The notes: generated by a model from the sequence alone, not told the origin. A stretch of DNA of 64,000 nt from Alkalihalobacillus sp. TS-13 (GCF_019720915.1 NZ_JAHKSI010000001.1:1674001-1738000), one strand, 5' to 3'. Counted from the first letter of the stretch, positions 17,037 to 26,658 are shown. Numbers and translations: made by a program.

Positions 17037-17899
17037 GATTTTTCCCCCACTTTTCTATTCGTTCCAAATGAATATCTGAATTTTTTCCAGAGAATCACGA
17101 GTACAAGAATCAATGCCGCTAATAATACTATTGTACCACCAGGAGCCAAATCAAAATAGTAAGCTGACACAAGGCCTGCTATTACAGAGGTTTCCCCAAA
17201 AAGGATTGCAATGAATATCGTCTGTTTGAATCCTCTCGAAATCCGGATGCTTGCAGCGACAGGTAACGTGATAAGTGATGATACAAGTAATATGCCGACA
17301 ATCCTCATCGAAGCTGCAATAACAAGTGCCACCATCACCATGAACATGAAATGGATAGAACGTGAGCGGATTCCAGACACTTGTGCTTGATCTTCATCAA
17401 AGGATAGTAAAAATAGCTCTTTGTAAAAAACGCTGACCAAAATCACGACGATTATTAATATTGTTAAGACCATCCACACATCTGAGGTTCCTACTGCAAT
17501 GATACTTCCGAATAAGTAATTGAATAAATCCGTATTAAAGCCATTCGCTAATGAGATGAAGATGACACTTAATCCGATTCCCACAGAGAGAATGATGGGT
17601 ATTGCAAGCTCTTGATAATGCTTATATTCTTTCCTCAGCCGCTCGATCAAAATTGAACCTGCTACTGAAAAAGCCATTCCGATGTATACAGGGTTCAACA
17701 TTTTAAAAGCAGTAACTTGTTTACTCAACAATAAGCTTGCAGCTATTCCTGCCAGTGTGATGTGTGACAAAGCATCTGCAATCAATGCTTGTCTTCGGAC
17801 AACGATGAATACACCAAGCAAAGGCGCCAGAAAACCGATCATCAGACCGACCAAAGCAGCATTTCGTATAAAGTCATATTGTAAAAAATCTTGGATCAT
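17033..17899 (-). CDS. znuB: zinc ABC transporter permease (ZnuB/AdcB type)
   Basis: Integral membrane subunit of a metal ABC importer (ABC-3 family), 288 residues with about eight helices. Typical stretches are GVFIVVRRQALIADALSHITLAGIA near residues 30-50, DLFNYLFGSI near 125, and LLVSSLITLPVAASI near 205. It lies 14 bp after the ATPase gene and overlaps zur. Zinc specificity rests on the zur linkage; manganese transporters have similar permeases. Confidence 0.9.
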   Translation of the reverse strand: MIQDFLQYDFIRNAALVGLMIGFLAPLLGVFIVVRRQALIADALSHITLAGIAASLLLSKQVTAFKMLNPVYIGMAFSVAGSILIERLRKEYKHYQELAIPIILSVGIGLSVIFISLANGFNTDLFNYLFGSIIAVGTSDVWMVLTILIIVVILVSVFYKELFLLSFDEDQAQVSGIRSRSIHFMFMVMVALVIAASMRIVGILLVSSLITLPVAASIRISRGFKQTIFIAILFGETSVIAGLVSAYYFDLAPGGTIVLLAALILVLVILWKKFRYSFGTNRKVGEKS

Positions 17900-17913
17900 A
17901 TAAGTGCACTCCT

Positions 17914-18669
17914 CTAATGCTTGTGATCCATCATATGGACTGGGTGACCATAGAAGGATGAAAGTTGCCTGTTATCAAAGTCTTCATATTCATGGGTGTC
18001 ACCATGAAAATGCAACTGTTTATTCAGACATGCGACATGTGTAACAAGGTTTGTGACAGGTCCGATATCGTGTGTAACAAGAATCAACGTAATCCCTTTT
18101 TGCTGATTCAATTCTCTTAAGAGATCATAAAAGCTTTCTACTGAGGAAGCATCTACACCAACAGTCGGTTCGTCTAAAATCAATAATTGCGGGTCACTTA
18201 CCAAAGCTCTTGCGATGAAGGCACGTTGCTGCTGCCCTCCGGAAAGTTCTCCGATATTTTGATTCGTATAATCTTCCAGTCCGACGACTTCAATTGCCTC
18301 ATGGACCCGTTTCTTATGATGTTTTTTCAAAAATTTGAACATGCCTACTTTCCCGAAAAGCCCCATTGAGACCACTTCAAAAACTGTGGCTGGGAAACCG
18401 CTGTTGAAGCTGTTCGCTTTTTGGGATACATAGCCGATTTTTGGCCAGTTTTTGAATTTCTTCACGTTTTGACCAAATATATAGATCGATCCTTGCTGTA
18501 GTGGTAGTAGCCCAAGAATCATCTTGATAAGCGTAGATTTACCAGAGCCATTCGGTCCTAGCAAGGCAAGGAAAGATCCCTCAGGGACATCCAGCTTTAT
18601 ATTTTCAAGAACTTTACGCTCTTGATAGTTAAATGTAACGTTTTCTATAGATACGATAGACGATTTCAT
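17914..18669 (-). CDS. znuC: zinc ABC transporter ATP-binding protein (ZnuC/AdcC type)
   Basis: Cytoplasmic ATPase of the same importer, 251 residues. Walker A is GPNGSGKST near residues 38-46, the signature LSGGQQQR is near 143, Walker B is LLILDEPTVG near 163, and the switch His is in LVTHD near 196. The C-terminus is His-rich (GHPVHMMDHKH), which fits a metal transporter. It is the first gene of the operon, behind a candidate Zur-controlled promoter. No substrate-binding lipoprotein gene is in this operon. Confidence 0.92.
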   Translation of the reverse strand: MKSSIVSIENVTFNYQERKVLENIKLDVPEGSFLALLGPNGSGKSTLIKMILGLLPLQQGSIYIFGQNVKKFKNWPKIGYVSQKANSFNSGFPATVFEVVSMGLFGKVGMFKFLKKHHKKRVHEAIEVVGLEDYTNQNIGELSGGQQQRAFIARALVSDPQLLILDEPTVGVDASSVESFYDLLRELNQQKGITLILVTHDIGPVTNLVTHVACLNKQLHFHGDTHEYEDFDNRQLSSFYGHPVHMMDHKH

Positions 18670-18700
18670 CGCAATCCCCTTTCAAAAACATAATGGAATG

Positions 18701-18759
18701 AAATTAGGAATGATTCCGATTTACTTTATTAAGTATATCTAAAATATCTCATTTGTAAA
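18701..18759 (-). promoter_or_regulatory. promoter and candidate Zur operator of the zinc operon
   Basis: Minus strand: -35 TTTACA (18759-18754), 16-bp spacer, -10 TATACT (18737-18732). Just downstream, AAATCGGAATCATTCCTAATTT (18722-18701) holds a perfect GGAAT-C-ATTCC dyad inside a 7-1-7 arrangement. It differs from the Zur consensus TCGTAATNATTACGA at three positions. Assignment to Zur is inference from context. Confidence 0.6.
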
Positions 18760-18793
18760 GAAACTTGGTCAAATCCAGTACAATATTGGAGCT

Positions 18794-18829
18794 GAAAAAA
18801 GAGACTGACACGTTATAGTCAGCCTCTCC
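18794..18829 (-). terminator. terminator of the transglycosylase gene
   Basis: Minus strand GAGAGGCTGAC-TATAACGT-GTCAGTCTC followed by TTTTTTC, directly after the stop at 18837. Confidence 0.88.
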
Positions 18830-18836
18830 AATATCA

Positions 18837-19556
18837 TCAATTTGTAACAGCTAATAATTCCTGCTCTTTTGCTTTTTGTTGTATTTCTTCAGCATACCAG
18901 CTTTTTGCATGGCCTTTTTCCTGAATGTATTTTTCCATTCCGTATATGCCCCGGTGATAAGCAGTAAGTGCTTTATCCCAATTATCATATTTGGAATACA
19001 GGTAATCTAGATAGACGATTGCAAGCTGAATCGAGTATAACGGATCAAATAACTGCTCTTTATTTTTGTATTCAAGGCCAGCCATTTTTGAAATCCATGG
19101 CGCTGTGTTTTCCATGAACTGAGCCATCCCATAAGCTCGTCCATATTTGGTTTCCGGACCTACTGCTTTAGGATCGAATTGGTTCCCAGTTTCTACACGC
19201 AATAATTCATACACGATATAAGGATCGATACCTTTCTTCATCGATTCCCTTACTAGAAAATGTCCCCACTCTTCCTTGAATCTTCCATCACTTTCTTTTG
19301 TAAATTGCTTTGCAAGCTTTTTGGACTCTACCATCATTTCATAACCGCTTGCTTTCGGTTTTCCACCTTGGCTTTTTTGCTTATAAAAAGAAATCATCTG
19401 TTTATAATCTTTTTCAGCCTCTAACATTTGCGATTGTTGTTTTTCTTTCTTCAAGTCTCGCTTCAGTTCATTATTTTGTATAAGTGTATAAGAAATCGCT
19501 AAGATAAGCGATAGTATCACTGCTGAAATAGAAAAAAAGCGTTTGTTTTTAAACAT
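18837..19556 (-). CDS. membrane-anchored lytic transglycosylase, SLT domain
   Basis: Protein of 239 residues with an N-terminal signal anchor (about 7-25), a Lys/Glu/Gln-rich coiled-coil stretch (about 28-60), and a C-terminal goose-type lysozyme-like SLT domain (about 95-225). The catalytic Glu is in ELLRVETGNQFDPKAVG. AYGMAQFM and ALTAYHRGIYGM are the usual substrate-groove motifs. It should cleave peptidoglycan glycan chains at the outer membrane face. It stands alone between the zinc operon and the YitT gene. Biological role unknown. Confidence 0.85.
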   Translation of the reverse strand: MFKNKRFFSISAVILSLILAISYTLIQNNELKRDLKKEKQQSQMLEAEKDYKQMISFYKQKSQGGKPKASGYEMMVESKKLAKQFTKESDGRFKEEWGHFLVRESMKKGIDPYIVYELLRVETGNQFDPKAVGPETKYGRAYGMAQFMENTAPWISKMAGLEYKNKEQLFDPLYSIQLAIVYLDYLYSKYDNWDKALTAYHRGIYGMEKYIQEKGHAKSWYAEEIQQKAKEQELLAVTN

Positions 19557-19666
19557 AAAAACACCTCACAGTCTAGGTATTTTGACACATGCCTTTCATC
19601 ATAGACGATGAGGATGTAAAAAACAAGCAGTCAAGGTGTTTTATACATTATTTTACAGTTCAATTG

Positions 19667-20536
19667 TTAATGGATCGGAGACTTGAATTTAGCCCCTTTC
19701 GTTTCCTGTGTATTCATGATTGTTATGAAAGCTTGTTTATCGATATCATATACAATGTTCTTAAGCTTGGTCACTTCTAGCCTTGTAATTACTGCATAGA
19801 TCACTTCTTTTTGGGCGTCTGTATAACCGCCTTTCCCCATCAATTTCGTTGTACCTCGTCCTAAGCGGTCCAGGATCGCGCTTGAAATCTCCTCATAATG
19901 ATCTGAGACGATCAAGACAGCTTTGGTTTCATCAAGACCTTGGATAACCGTGTCAATCGTTTTAAAGGCAATATAGTATGTAAGGATCGAATACATTGCG
20001 CGTTCAGGACCGAACACGAAACCTGCCCAGGCAAATACAAAAATGTTCAAAAACATAACAATTTCACCAATTGAAAAAGGGATTTTCTTGGTGATAAGTA
20101 TTGAAAAAATTTCCGTACCGTCTAAGGAACCCCCGTGACGAATAACAAGACCTACTCCAACTCCCAGAGTCAATCCTCCAAATACCGTGGCGAGGATCAG
20201 CTCATTCGTAAAAGGCTCAAAATGGTGCAGTTGTGTCTCAAATATCGCTAAAAACACAATACCAACAAGGGAAGATATTGAAAATGTCTTTCCAATCTGT
20301 TTATAACCAGAATACATGAATGGAAGGTTTAAGACGATGACTAAAATGGCGAAGTTCAAAGGAGTCAGGTAATCCAAAATCAATGAGACGCCGATGATGC
20401 CCCCGTCAATGATCTGGTTCGGGATCAAAAACAATTCGATTGAAAGTGCAGCAAGGCCTGCTCCAAGAATGATCATTCCATATCGATAAATTAAGTGTGG
20501 GAGACTTTCTTTTTTGTGTTGTTTGACTTGTTCCAT
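19667..20536 (-). CDS. yqfU: YitT family membrane protein (YqfU-like)
   Basis: Protein of 289 residues with five to six N-terminal helices (about 15-180) and a C-terminal soluble DUF2179 domain (about 205-280: [20 protein letters not shown], then [26 protein letters not shown]). The pattern [23 protein letters not shown]-like, here [21 protein letters not shown], is characteristic of the YitT family. AGGAGTGACCC precedes the ATG. Position agrees with B. subtilis yqfU. Transport role presumed, substrate unknown. Confidence 0.85.
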   Translation of the reverse strand: MEQVKQHKKESLPHLIYRYGMIILGAGLAALSIELFLIPNQIIDGGIIGVSLILDYLTPLNFAILVIVLNLPFMYSGYKQIGKTFSISSLVGIVFLAIFETQLHHFEPFTNELILATVFGGLTLGVGVGLVIRHGGSLDGTEIFSILITKKIPFSIGEIVMFLNIFVFAWAGFVFGPERAMYSILTYYIAFKTIDTVIQGLDETKAVLIVSDHYEEISSAILDRLGRGTTKLMGKGGYTDAQKEVIYAVITRLEVTKLKNIVYDIDKQAFITIMNTQETKGAKFKSPIH

Positions 20537-20570
20537 GGGTCACTCCTCAACAGTTATTCATGGTATATCT

Positions 20571-20757
20571 AGGTTGTTTTCTAAACGGTGGTTGTTAATT
20601 AAATGTTTGAAAGGAAATATGCGAGACTCCTGCGGGAAAACAAGCTAAGCGAGACTCCGCATGCGAATTAAGAACCTTCACCACATCCTTTGCATGTGAG
20701 CTGAGGAAGCTTGCAGATTGCCCGCGTAAAGCGAGTATATGTCCAAATTTAAAAACA
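20571..20757. repeat. interspersed repeat, GGAAATATAC-ended subfamily
   Basis: GGAAATATGCGAGACTCCTG, CGGGAAAACAAGC..AGCGAGACTCCGC at one end; GCAGATTGCCCGCGTAAAGCGAGTATATGTCC at the other. The ends are imperfect inverted repeats. The outer flanks (GGTTGTTAATTAAATG; AAAAACAACG) resemble those of the copies at 38898 and 44359. Confidence 0.7.
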
Positions 20758-20807
20758 ACGATTATACGAAAACAGGCTATATCTCAGACATATTATATCA
20801 TGTTTAC

Positions 20808-20835
20808 TTGAAACTCTTAAAAAATCCGCTATAAT
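20808..20835 (+). promoter_or_regulatory. SigA promoter of the purine permease gene
   Basis: -35 TTGAAA (20808-20813), 16-bp spacer, -10 TATAAT (20830-20835) on the plus strand, about 65 bp before the start codon. The short leader shows no purine-riboswitch fold. Confidence 0.8.
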
Positions 20836-20902
20836 TAACAATCGTGGCATATCTATTATGTCATGGGTGGGAGAGGGATCATTTCAGAAAGAAAGGTTAT
20901 TG

Positions 20903-22177
20903 ATGAAACAACTTATTGAAAATTGGTTCCAGTTGTCTAAGTATGGTACAACGATGCAAAAGGAAATGATTGCGGGGATCACCTCTTTTTTTACGATAAG
21001 TTATATTATTATCGTCAATCCATTAATTCTGGCTGATGCTGGAATCCCATATTATGGAGCTTTAATGGCAACAATACTCGTCAGTATCATTTCGTGTATT
21101 TTCATTGGGTTATATGCAAATGCACCAATTATATTATCTCCAGGAATGGGTGTTAATGCTTTTTTCACCTACACGATTGTTGAAGGTATGGGATTGAGCT
21201 GGCAGGAAGGACTTGGAGCAGTTGTAATAGCAGGTCTACTTTTCTGTATCGCAGCATTTACACCGATCAAGTCCTTATTATCACGTTCAGTACCGGACTC
21301 ACTAAAGCATGGAATTACAGTCGGTATCGGGTTGTTCCTCGCATTTATCGGTTTACAAAAAGCTGGTATTGTCGAGAAAAGTCCGGATACATTTGTAAAA
21401 CTAGGGGATCTGAGTGAACCATCTACTCTGTTGGCACTGGCAGGACTGTTAATCTGCCTGACATTGTTTGTCAAGAGAATTAAGGGGGGATTCATCCTTT
21501 CAGTCATTATCATCACGATAGCAGCTTATGTTTTCGGGCTGACCCCTGAATCAAAAGCCGCTGGCGAAGAATCGGTGTTGTTGATTTTCAACGCAGATCT
21601 TTCGAGTTGGATGACAACAAAGTTTTGGATTGCTTCGTTTTCTCTTGCTCTCATATTGATCGTAGAAAATATGGGCTTGTTATATGGGATGTTGCCAGAT
21701 ACAGAGAAATTTGATCGATCGTTCCAATCAAGTGCTTTTTCAAGTGTTTTATCTGGATTTTTCGGGACAAGTCCGACGATTTCAGCAGCAGAAAGTGCTT
21801 CAGGAATTGCTGAAGGCGGGCGGACAGGTTTGACAGCAGTTGTTGCAGGTTTGTTATTCATCTTTTCAATATTCGCTATACCCGTCCTTACTGGTATACC
21901 AGACGCTGCAATTGCACCGATTCTGATCATTATCGGTGGTGTCATGATGCAATCGATTCGATACATTCCTCTGGATGACTTCACAGAAAGCTTCCCAGCT
22001 TTCATGATCATTGCGTTGATTCCGTTAACCTATAGTATTGTTGACGGACTCGCTTTCGGATTTATCGTTTACCCGATCATCAAAATGGCAGTCGGACAAT
22101 TTAAACAAATACCAAGAACCATGTATGTGATGGCATCGTTATTCATCTTGAATTTCGTCTTCCATTTTTACATGTGA
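20903..22177 (+). CDS. purine permease of the NCS2/AzgA family
   Basis: Proton-coupled nucleobase transporter, 424 residues with about 12-14 helices. Family motifs are GITSFFTISYIIIVNP (near 24), LSPGMGVNAFFTYT (near 80), GIGLFLAFIGLQKAGIV (near 150), and FGTSPTISAAESASGIAEGGRTGLTAVVAG (near 290-320, broken here as a description of one continuous segment). These place it in the AzgA/PbuG branch (adenine, guanine, hypoxanthine) rather than the uracil/xanthine branch. The ATG at 20903 has AAAGG at the right distance; an in-frame ATG 45 bp upstream lies before this site. Exact substrate not determined. Confidence 0.88.
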   Translation: MKQLIENWFQLSKYGTTMQKEMIAGITSFFTISYIIIVNPLILADAGIPYYGALMATILVSIISCIFIGLYANAPIILSPGMGVNAFFTYTIVEGMGLSWQEGLGAVVIAGLLFCIAAFTPIKSLLSRSVPDSLKHGITVGIGLFLAFIGLQKAGIVEKSPDTFVKLGDLSEPSTLLALAGLLICLTLFVKRIKGGFILSVIIITIAAYVFGLTPESKAAGEESVLLIFNADLSSWMTTKFWIASFSLALILIVENMGLLYGMLPDTEKFDRSFQSSAFSSVLSGFFGTSPTISAAESASGIAEGGRTGLTAVVAGLLFIFSIFAIPVLTGIPDAAIAPILIIIGGVMMQSIRYIPLDDFTESFPAFMIIALIPLTYSIVDGLAFGFIVYPIIKMAVGQFKQIPRTMYVMASLFILNFVFHFYM

Positions 22178-22190
22178 TGGTGAACACTCA

Positions 22191-22234
22191 AAAACGCAAG
22201 CAAATTCCTATATTGGAATCACTTGCGTTTTTTC
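22191..22234 (+). terminator. terminator of the purine permease gene
   Basis: AAAACGCAAG..ATTCC-TATA-GGAAT..CTTGCGTTTTTT stem-loop on the plus strand, 14 bp after the stop. Confidence 0.9.
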
Positions 22235-22275
22235 TGATTTAACGGCTAGCTTTTTTGACAATAAGAGCTACTGTT

Positions 22276-22389
22276 ATTCTTAAATTTGCGAACTCCTGCG
22301 TGAAAAGCGAGCCAGGCGAAACCCCCTGCAGCGGAACTAGGAGACTTACGGTCGCCTATTGAAAGGGAGTGAATTCCGCAAAAAAACCA
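22276..22389. repeat. short interspersed repeat, hybrid ends
   Basis: Left half GCGAACTCCTGCGTGAAAAGCGAGCCAGGCG resembles the GGAAATATAC subfamily; right half GAAAGGGAGTGAATTCCGC is the GAAATTCACTCC end. It lies between the converging purine permease and kinase genes. Confidence 0.6.
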
Positions 22390-22395
22390 AGGTTT

Positions 22396-22432
22396 TGAAA
22401 AACAGCTGAATGGAGTCAGCTGTTTTTTTCAG
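22396..22432 (-). terminator. terminator overlapping the kinase stop codon
   Basis: Minus strand ACAGCTGA-CTCCAT-TCAGCTGT followed by TTTTTC. The TGA stop of the histidine kinase (22418-22416) lies inside the 5' arm of the stem. Confidence 0.8.
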
Positions 22433-23834
22433 ATAAGAAAGGCAGATGGAAAGTTATCATCGTCCCTTCCCCAAGTTTACTGTCAATATGGAAGGTTCCA
22501 CCGTGATCTTCGATGATCTTTTTACACAATGGGATCCCTATTCCATTCCCCTTTTCTTTTGTTGTAAAGAACGGTTTTCCTAGTTGTTCCAACACCGTCA
22601 GCTCCATGCCGGGTCCTTGATCTTTAAATATGATTTCATAATGATGACTTCTTTCTCTCCCGTAGAGCTGGATCAGTCGATTGTTTTGTTGGTTGGTATA
22701 AGCTTCGATTGAATTTCGAAGCAAGTTCAAAACAACCTGCTTGATCATTGATTCATTGACCATAATATATCCGTCAGCCTCTTCCACATCCCATTCAAAA
22801 ACAAGATTATGTAATAGGCATTCTGATTGGATGATGTGGATCAGAGATTTGATGATGAGATCAGGTCTTTGCTTTTGCTTCTGCATCTTTCGTCTTGAGA
22901 CAGACAGAAAATCCTCGATGATTTCATTCATGCGGGATAGTTCCGACAATACTGTATCATAGTATTTGTTGAAATCCTTCGTTACAGCTGATAATTGTAT
23001 GAATCCTTGTATTACAGACAATGGATTGCGCAATTCATGAGCCACACCGGCTGCCAGGTGGGATACAGATTCCATCTGTTTTTTGTACATCAAAAGATTT
23101 TCAAACCTCTGTTGATGGGAACGATCATATAGAACGAACCGGATGCTTTCATCGGAATCAAAATACATCCCTTTTACTTGATAGAGACAATCATCTTCAT
23201 AATAAAAGCGTTCATTGACGATTTTTGTACTCCTTATTTCCCTGGTCATCTGGCGCATCTGGGATAAAAGAGGATGCTTATGGTCCAGTTGGAACAGATT
23301 TTTGCCGATCATCTGATTGACTGAATCTAAATCAACGAATAATTTCATCCGTTCGTTACAGCAATCAATTTCATTTGTAGCAGTGATCGTCAAAATTCCA
23401 ATCTCGAGTTCGCGGAACATGAATTTACGGAACTCGTGTTCTTTTTCGTACATTTTTTTGTAATCAATTTCATTGTGCCCTTCCTTAGTGCTTGGATCAT
23501 CGAGAAACTTGCCGAGAAGTACGATTTCATCATCGACCATTTTTCCAAGATACTTGATTTTCATCTTCTCCTCATCTAAATAATGATCAAAAACCCCTTC
23601 AGAGGCATTCTTGGAGGTAAGCTTTTCAATGAACTTGAAAACAACTGGCTGATCTTCTTTTAAGAAAAGGTCATAGAAATTTGTATGTGTTTCGCTCAGA
23701 ATAGACTCTTGAGCAATACTGTTCGATTCAATAATCGAACCATTCGGTTTGATTAGTAAGTATATATCGTCCGTAAGATCATTCATAATATGTTGAAAGG
23801 CTGCAAAAGTGTTGTCAGATTGACAATATTGCAT
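22416..23834 (-). CDS. PAS-domain sensor histidine kinase, sporulation-kinase-like, no partner regulator
   Basis: Soluble histidine kinase of 472 residues with no membrane segment. Two PAS-like regions come first (about 10-110 and 125-245). The HisKA dimerisation helix carries the phosphorylated His in HLAAGVAHELRNPLSVIQGF (near 262). An HATPase domain follows with NLLRNSIEAY (N box), DQGPGM (G1) and NGIGIPLCKKIIEDHGG (G2). This architecture is that of Bacillus phosphorelay kinases (KinA/KinC/KinE type). No response regulator gene adjoins it, which fits phosphate transfer to a shared Spo0F. It is not in the B. subtilis segment, so it is an insertion relative to that genome. Confidence 0.85.
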   Translation of the reverse strand: MQYCQSDNTFAAFQHIMNDLTDDIYLLIKPNGSIIESNSIAQESILSETHTNFYDLFLKEDQPVVFKFIEKLTSKNASEGVFDHYLDEEKMKIKYLGKMVDDEIVLLGKFLDDPSTKEGHNEIDYKKMYEKEHEFRKFMFRELEIGILTITATNEIDCCNERMKLFVDLDSVNQMIGKNLFQLDHKHPLLSQMRQMTREIRSTKIVNERFYYEDDCLYQVKGMYFDSDESIRFVLYDRSHQQRFENLLMYKKQMESVSHLAAGVAHELRNPLSVIQGFIQLSAVTKDFNKYYDTVLSELSRMNEIIEDFLSVSRRKMQKQKQRPDLIIKSLIHIIQSECLLHNLVFEWDVEEADGYIMVNESMIKQVVLNLLRNSIEAYTNQQNNRLIQLYGRERSHHYEIIFKDQGPGMELTVLEQLGKPFFTTKEKGNGIGIPLCKKIIEDHGGTFHIDSKLGEGTMITFHLPFLSEKNS

Positions 23835-24030
23835 AGCACGCCCCCAATTATAATTGACATAGTAAATCTATTATACTAAATATACCTTCCAATACCTAGT
23901 GCTGCAACCAATAAATCCCTAGACATATATCAGCAAAAATCAACAAATTCATGTTGCATATCCGCCAAACCATACAAGCACACAAATTCCGCCCGCCTCA
24001 TACATTATGCAAAGAGGAGGGGAACGGGGG

Positions 24031-24288
24031 ATGAATCCTTTTCTACAACAAATGATCAACCATAAACTGAATAATCTGTCTGCTGAGGAATTGACTGCAT
24101 TAGCATCACAATACAACATCCAACTGACTGACACACAAGCAGTTCAGATCATCCGTATTCTGAGAAAAGAGAAGATTGATGTGGCAGATCTTCAGCAAAG
24201 GGAACGAATCATCAGACAAATAGAGGCTGTCGTTGGCCCACATACTGCTCAGACCGTAAAGGTTATGTTTCAATCGATCGTCCGATGA
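24031..24288 (+). CDS. yqfT: DUF2624 family protein YqfT
   Basis: Small helical soluble protein of 85 residues (MNPFLQQMINHKLNNLSAEELTALASQYNI..., then IRILRKEKIDVAD). This matches the DUF2624 family found next to nfo in Bacillus. The ATG at 24031 is chosen because AGAGGAGGGG lies before it; an ATG 24 bp upstream would put that site inside the gene. It runs opposite to nfo. Function unknown. Confidence 0.8.
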   Translation: MNPFLQQMINHKLNNLSAEELTALASQYNIQLTDTQAVQIIRILRKEKIDVADLQQRERIIRQIEAVVGPHTAQTVKVMFQSIVR

Positions 24289-24292
24289 AGCA

Positions 24293-24380
24293 GAAAAAGC
24301 TGACTCCTTAGTCACTGACAAACTTCGTCCTTATATGGCTCGGTTTGACAAATATACTCTTCAGAGTCAGCTTTTATTTA
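24293..24380 (+). terminator. possible long-loop terminator of yqfT
   Basis: AAAAAGCTGACTC (24295) is complementary to GAGTCAGCTTTT (24366-24377) and is followed by ATTTATTT. The roughly 60-base loop is unusually long. Confidence 0.45.
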
Positions 24381-24396
24381 TTTCTCTTTATTATTG

Positions 24397-24446
24397 ATTT
24401 TCACGAAATCTTGCGGGAAAAGAAGGAAGGCAAGAACCCGCACTTT
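24397..24446. repeat. remnant of the interspersed repeat
   Basis: ATTGATTTTCACGAAATCTTGCGGGAAAAG..AGGCAAGAACCCGC resembles a decayed end of the GAAATTCAC-type repeat, between yqfT and nfo. Confidence 0.45.
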
Positions 24447-24469
24447 TTATAAAAAAGAGAAAATCAACT

Positions 24470-25369
24470 TTATGCTTGGACGATTTTTTCAAGTAGTTGT
24501 TCATCATACTTTTTCCCGTGCAGCATCTCAATTTCAAACTTATATGGAGGTTTCTTGTTTTTCTTGTCACCATTAACAGGTACATAAGGTGTTTCAAGGA
24601 TTTTCGGAATTTCCTCAAGCTGAGGATGGTGTACAACGTAATTTAATGTATCGAATCCGATCTTTCCAAAGCCTACATTTTCATGACGGTCTTTACCAGC
24701 TCCACACTCGTTTTTACTATCATTGATGTGAAGCACTTTGATCCGATCAATCCCGACAATTTTATCAAACTCATTCAAAACGCCATCGAAGTCATTAATA
24801 AGGTCGTACCCAGCATCATGGGTATGACAAGTATCAAAACACACTGAGAGTTTGTCGTTGTGAGTGACGCCATCAATGATCGCCGCTAATTCTTCAAACG
24901 TTCTCCCGCATTCAGAGCCCTTCCCTGCCATCGTTTCTAATGCAATCTGGACATTCTGTTCAGGAGATATGACTTCATTCAATCCTTCAATGATTTTTTG
25001 AATTCCTGCTTCCGAACCTGCACCGACATGCGCCCCAGGGTGCAATACAATCTGTTTTGCACCAATCGCTTCTGTCCGTTCAATTTCTGATCGTAAGAAA
25101 TCTACTCCTAGTTGGAAGGTTTGTGGCTTTGTCGTATTCCCGATATTGATGATATATGGAGCATGGACGACGATTTCCTCTATTCCGTTTTCCTTCATAT
25201 GTGCAACACCATTCTCAATATTCAATTCTTCAATCGCTTTACGGCGTGTGTTTTGAGGTGCTCCGGTATATATCATGAATGTGTTCCCACCATAGGAAAC
25301 AGCCTCTTCACTCGCACCCAACAACATTTTTTTACCGCTCATTGAAACATGTGATCCTAATTTAAGCAT
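24470..25369 (-). CDS. nfo: endonuclease IV (Nfo), AP endonuclease
   Basis: Zinc-dependent apurinic/apyrimidinic endonuclease of base-excision repair, 299 residues, normal length. TIM-barrel metal-ligand motifs are seen: [11 protein letters not shown] (near 67), [10 protein letters not shown] (near 108), [11 protein letters not shown] (near 143), [13 protein letters not shown] (near 178), [21 protein letters not shown] (near 213; the quoted run is one continuous segment), and ILETP (near 258). It is 14 bp downstream of cshB and probably co-transcribed. In Bacillus spores it helps repair DNA at germination (family knowledge). Confidence 0.96.
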   Translation of the reverse strand: MLKLGSHVSMSGKKMLLGASEEAVSYGGNTFMIYTGAPQNTRRKAIEELNIENGVAHMKENGIEEIVVHAPYIINIGNTTKPQTFQLGVDFLRSEIERTEAIGAKQIVLHPGAHVGAGSEAGIQKIIEGLNEVISPEQNVQIALETMAGKGSECGRTFEELAAIIDGVTHNDKLSVCFDTCHTHDAGYDLINDFDGVLNEFDKIVGIDRIKVLHINDSKNECGAGKDRHENVGFGKIGFDTLNYVVHHPQLEEIPKILETPYVPVNGDKKNKKPPYKFEIEMLHGKKYDEQLLEKIVQA

Positions 25370-25383
25370 GGATTGCTCCCCCT

Positions 25384-26658
25384 CTATTTCTTTCTTTTAC
25401 GGTTGAATTGCTTCTTTTTTTCTTGAAATTTCTTTTTGTAGCCTGGTTTGACCTTTTTAGGCTTCGGCATTAAGAATTCGTTCGGGTCCTTAGATTTCTT
25501 TTTTGGCCGGGAACGCTGTACGTTCACAGTTACCCATTCCTCATCCTTAAGATCCTTGTGTGCGAAAGAAATACCTTTTTTCTCAAGTTTCTCTAGCTTC
25601 TCGAGTTCATCTCGTTCATATAAGACAGCAGCTATACCGCTCATACCTGCACGACCAGTACGTCCAGATCGATGGATATAATAATCTAGATCCGTCGGGA
25701 TTTGATGATGGATAATATGGCTTACTCCCTTTACGTCGATCCCTCTTGCCGCTAAATCAGTTGCAACCAAATACTGACATTCCGCATTCGCAACACGTTT
25801 CATGACATGCTTACGTGTTCGTGGAGGAAGGTCTCCATGAAGCCTATCTACATTCAAACCTTCTTGTATCATTGCATCTGCCACTTCGTCAGCATCTTTT
25901 TTTGTATTTGCAAATACGATCGCTAAATAAGGATTGAACTTTTTCGCAATCTTAATTGTCAGTTCAATACGATCACGATGTCTTACAGGGACTGCAATAT
26001 GATCAATTTCAGCCGGTGACGTTTCCTCAGGCTTTACATGAACATGCTTCGGGTTGTTCATATATTTACGTAAAAATGGATTCAGATTTTCAGGGATCGT
26101 TGCTGAAAATACCATCATCTGCAACTCATGTGCCATACGTGAAGCAATTTGATCTACATCTTCTATAAAGCCCATATCGAGCATTTGATCAGCTTCATCG
26201 ACGACAAGCATGTCCGCATTAAAAATGGATATCCCTTCTTCGACAACGAGATCTTTAATGCGTCCTGGTGTTCCCACAATCACATGTGGTTCATTTTTTA
26301 ATTGATCGACCATACGCTTCCGGTCTGTTCCACCCACCACAGTTTTTACGTTGATGGATGAATCTTCAACTAGTTTAACTGCTTCATTATATACTTGTCT
26401 CGCTAGTTCTCTTGTTGGGGCTGTAATCACGGCTTGGACCTTTTGGACTTCTGGATTGATTTTTTCTAAAATAGGCAGCAAAAAGGCAAGCGTCTTTCCA
26501 GAGCCAGTCTGTGATTGACCGATCACATCATTCCCTTTGATAATGCTTGGAATAAGTCGTTCCTGTATTTCAGTCGGACGTTCCAAGTTCTGTTTTCTGA
26601 GTGCCTCAAATAAAAACGGTTTTAATTTGAATCGTTGTTCAAACACATTATTTTTCAT
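25384..26658 (-). CDS. cshB: DEAD-box RNA helicase CshB
   Basis: ATP-dependent RNA helicase of 424 residues. Motifs in order: Q motif ([11 protein letters not shown]), motif I SQTGSGKT near residue 50, Ia PTRELA, Ib [16 protein letters not shown] near 150, III SAT, then RecA-like domain 2 with [13 protein letters not shown] and [10 protein letters not shown]. The C-terminal 50 residues are very basic ([20 protein letters not shown]..., [17 protein letters not shown]), an RNA-binding tail. The start at 26658 is chosen because AAGGTGAT precedes it; a GTG four codons earlier lies inside that site. Synteny with B. subtilis yqfR supports CshB (cold-shock mRNA helicase). Confidence 0.93.
   Translation of the reverse strand: MKNNVFEQRFKLKPFLFEALRKQNLERPTEIQERLIPSIIKGNDVIGQSQTGSGKTLAFLLPILEKINPEVQKVQAVITAPTRELARQVYNEAVKLVEDSSINVKTVVGGTDRKRMVDQLKNEPHVIVGTPGRIKDLVVEEGISIFNADMLVVDEADQMLDMGFIEDVDQIASRMAHELQMMVFSATIPENLNPFLRKYMNNPKHVHVKPEETSPAEIDHIAVPVRHRDRIELTIKIAKKFNPYLAIVFANTKKDADEVADAMIQEGLNVDRLHGDLPPRTRKHVMKRVANAECQYLVATDLAARGIDVKGVSHIIHHQIPTDLDYYIHRSGRTGRAGMSGIAAVLYERDELEKLEKLEKKGISFAHKDLKDEEWVTVNVQRSRPKKKSKDPNEFLMPKPKKVKPGYKKKFQEKKKQFNRKRKK

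Noticed and set aside
20836-20902. Possible purine riboswitch before the purine permease
   Set aside because: The leader is only about 65 bases and lacks the conserved three-way junction words and a following terminator.
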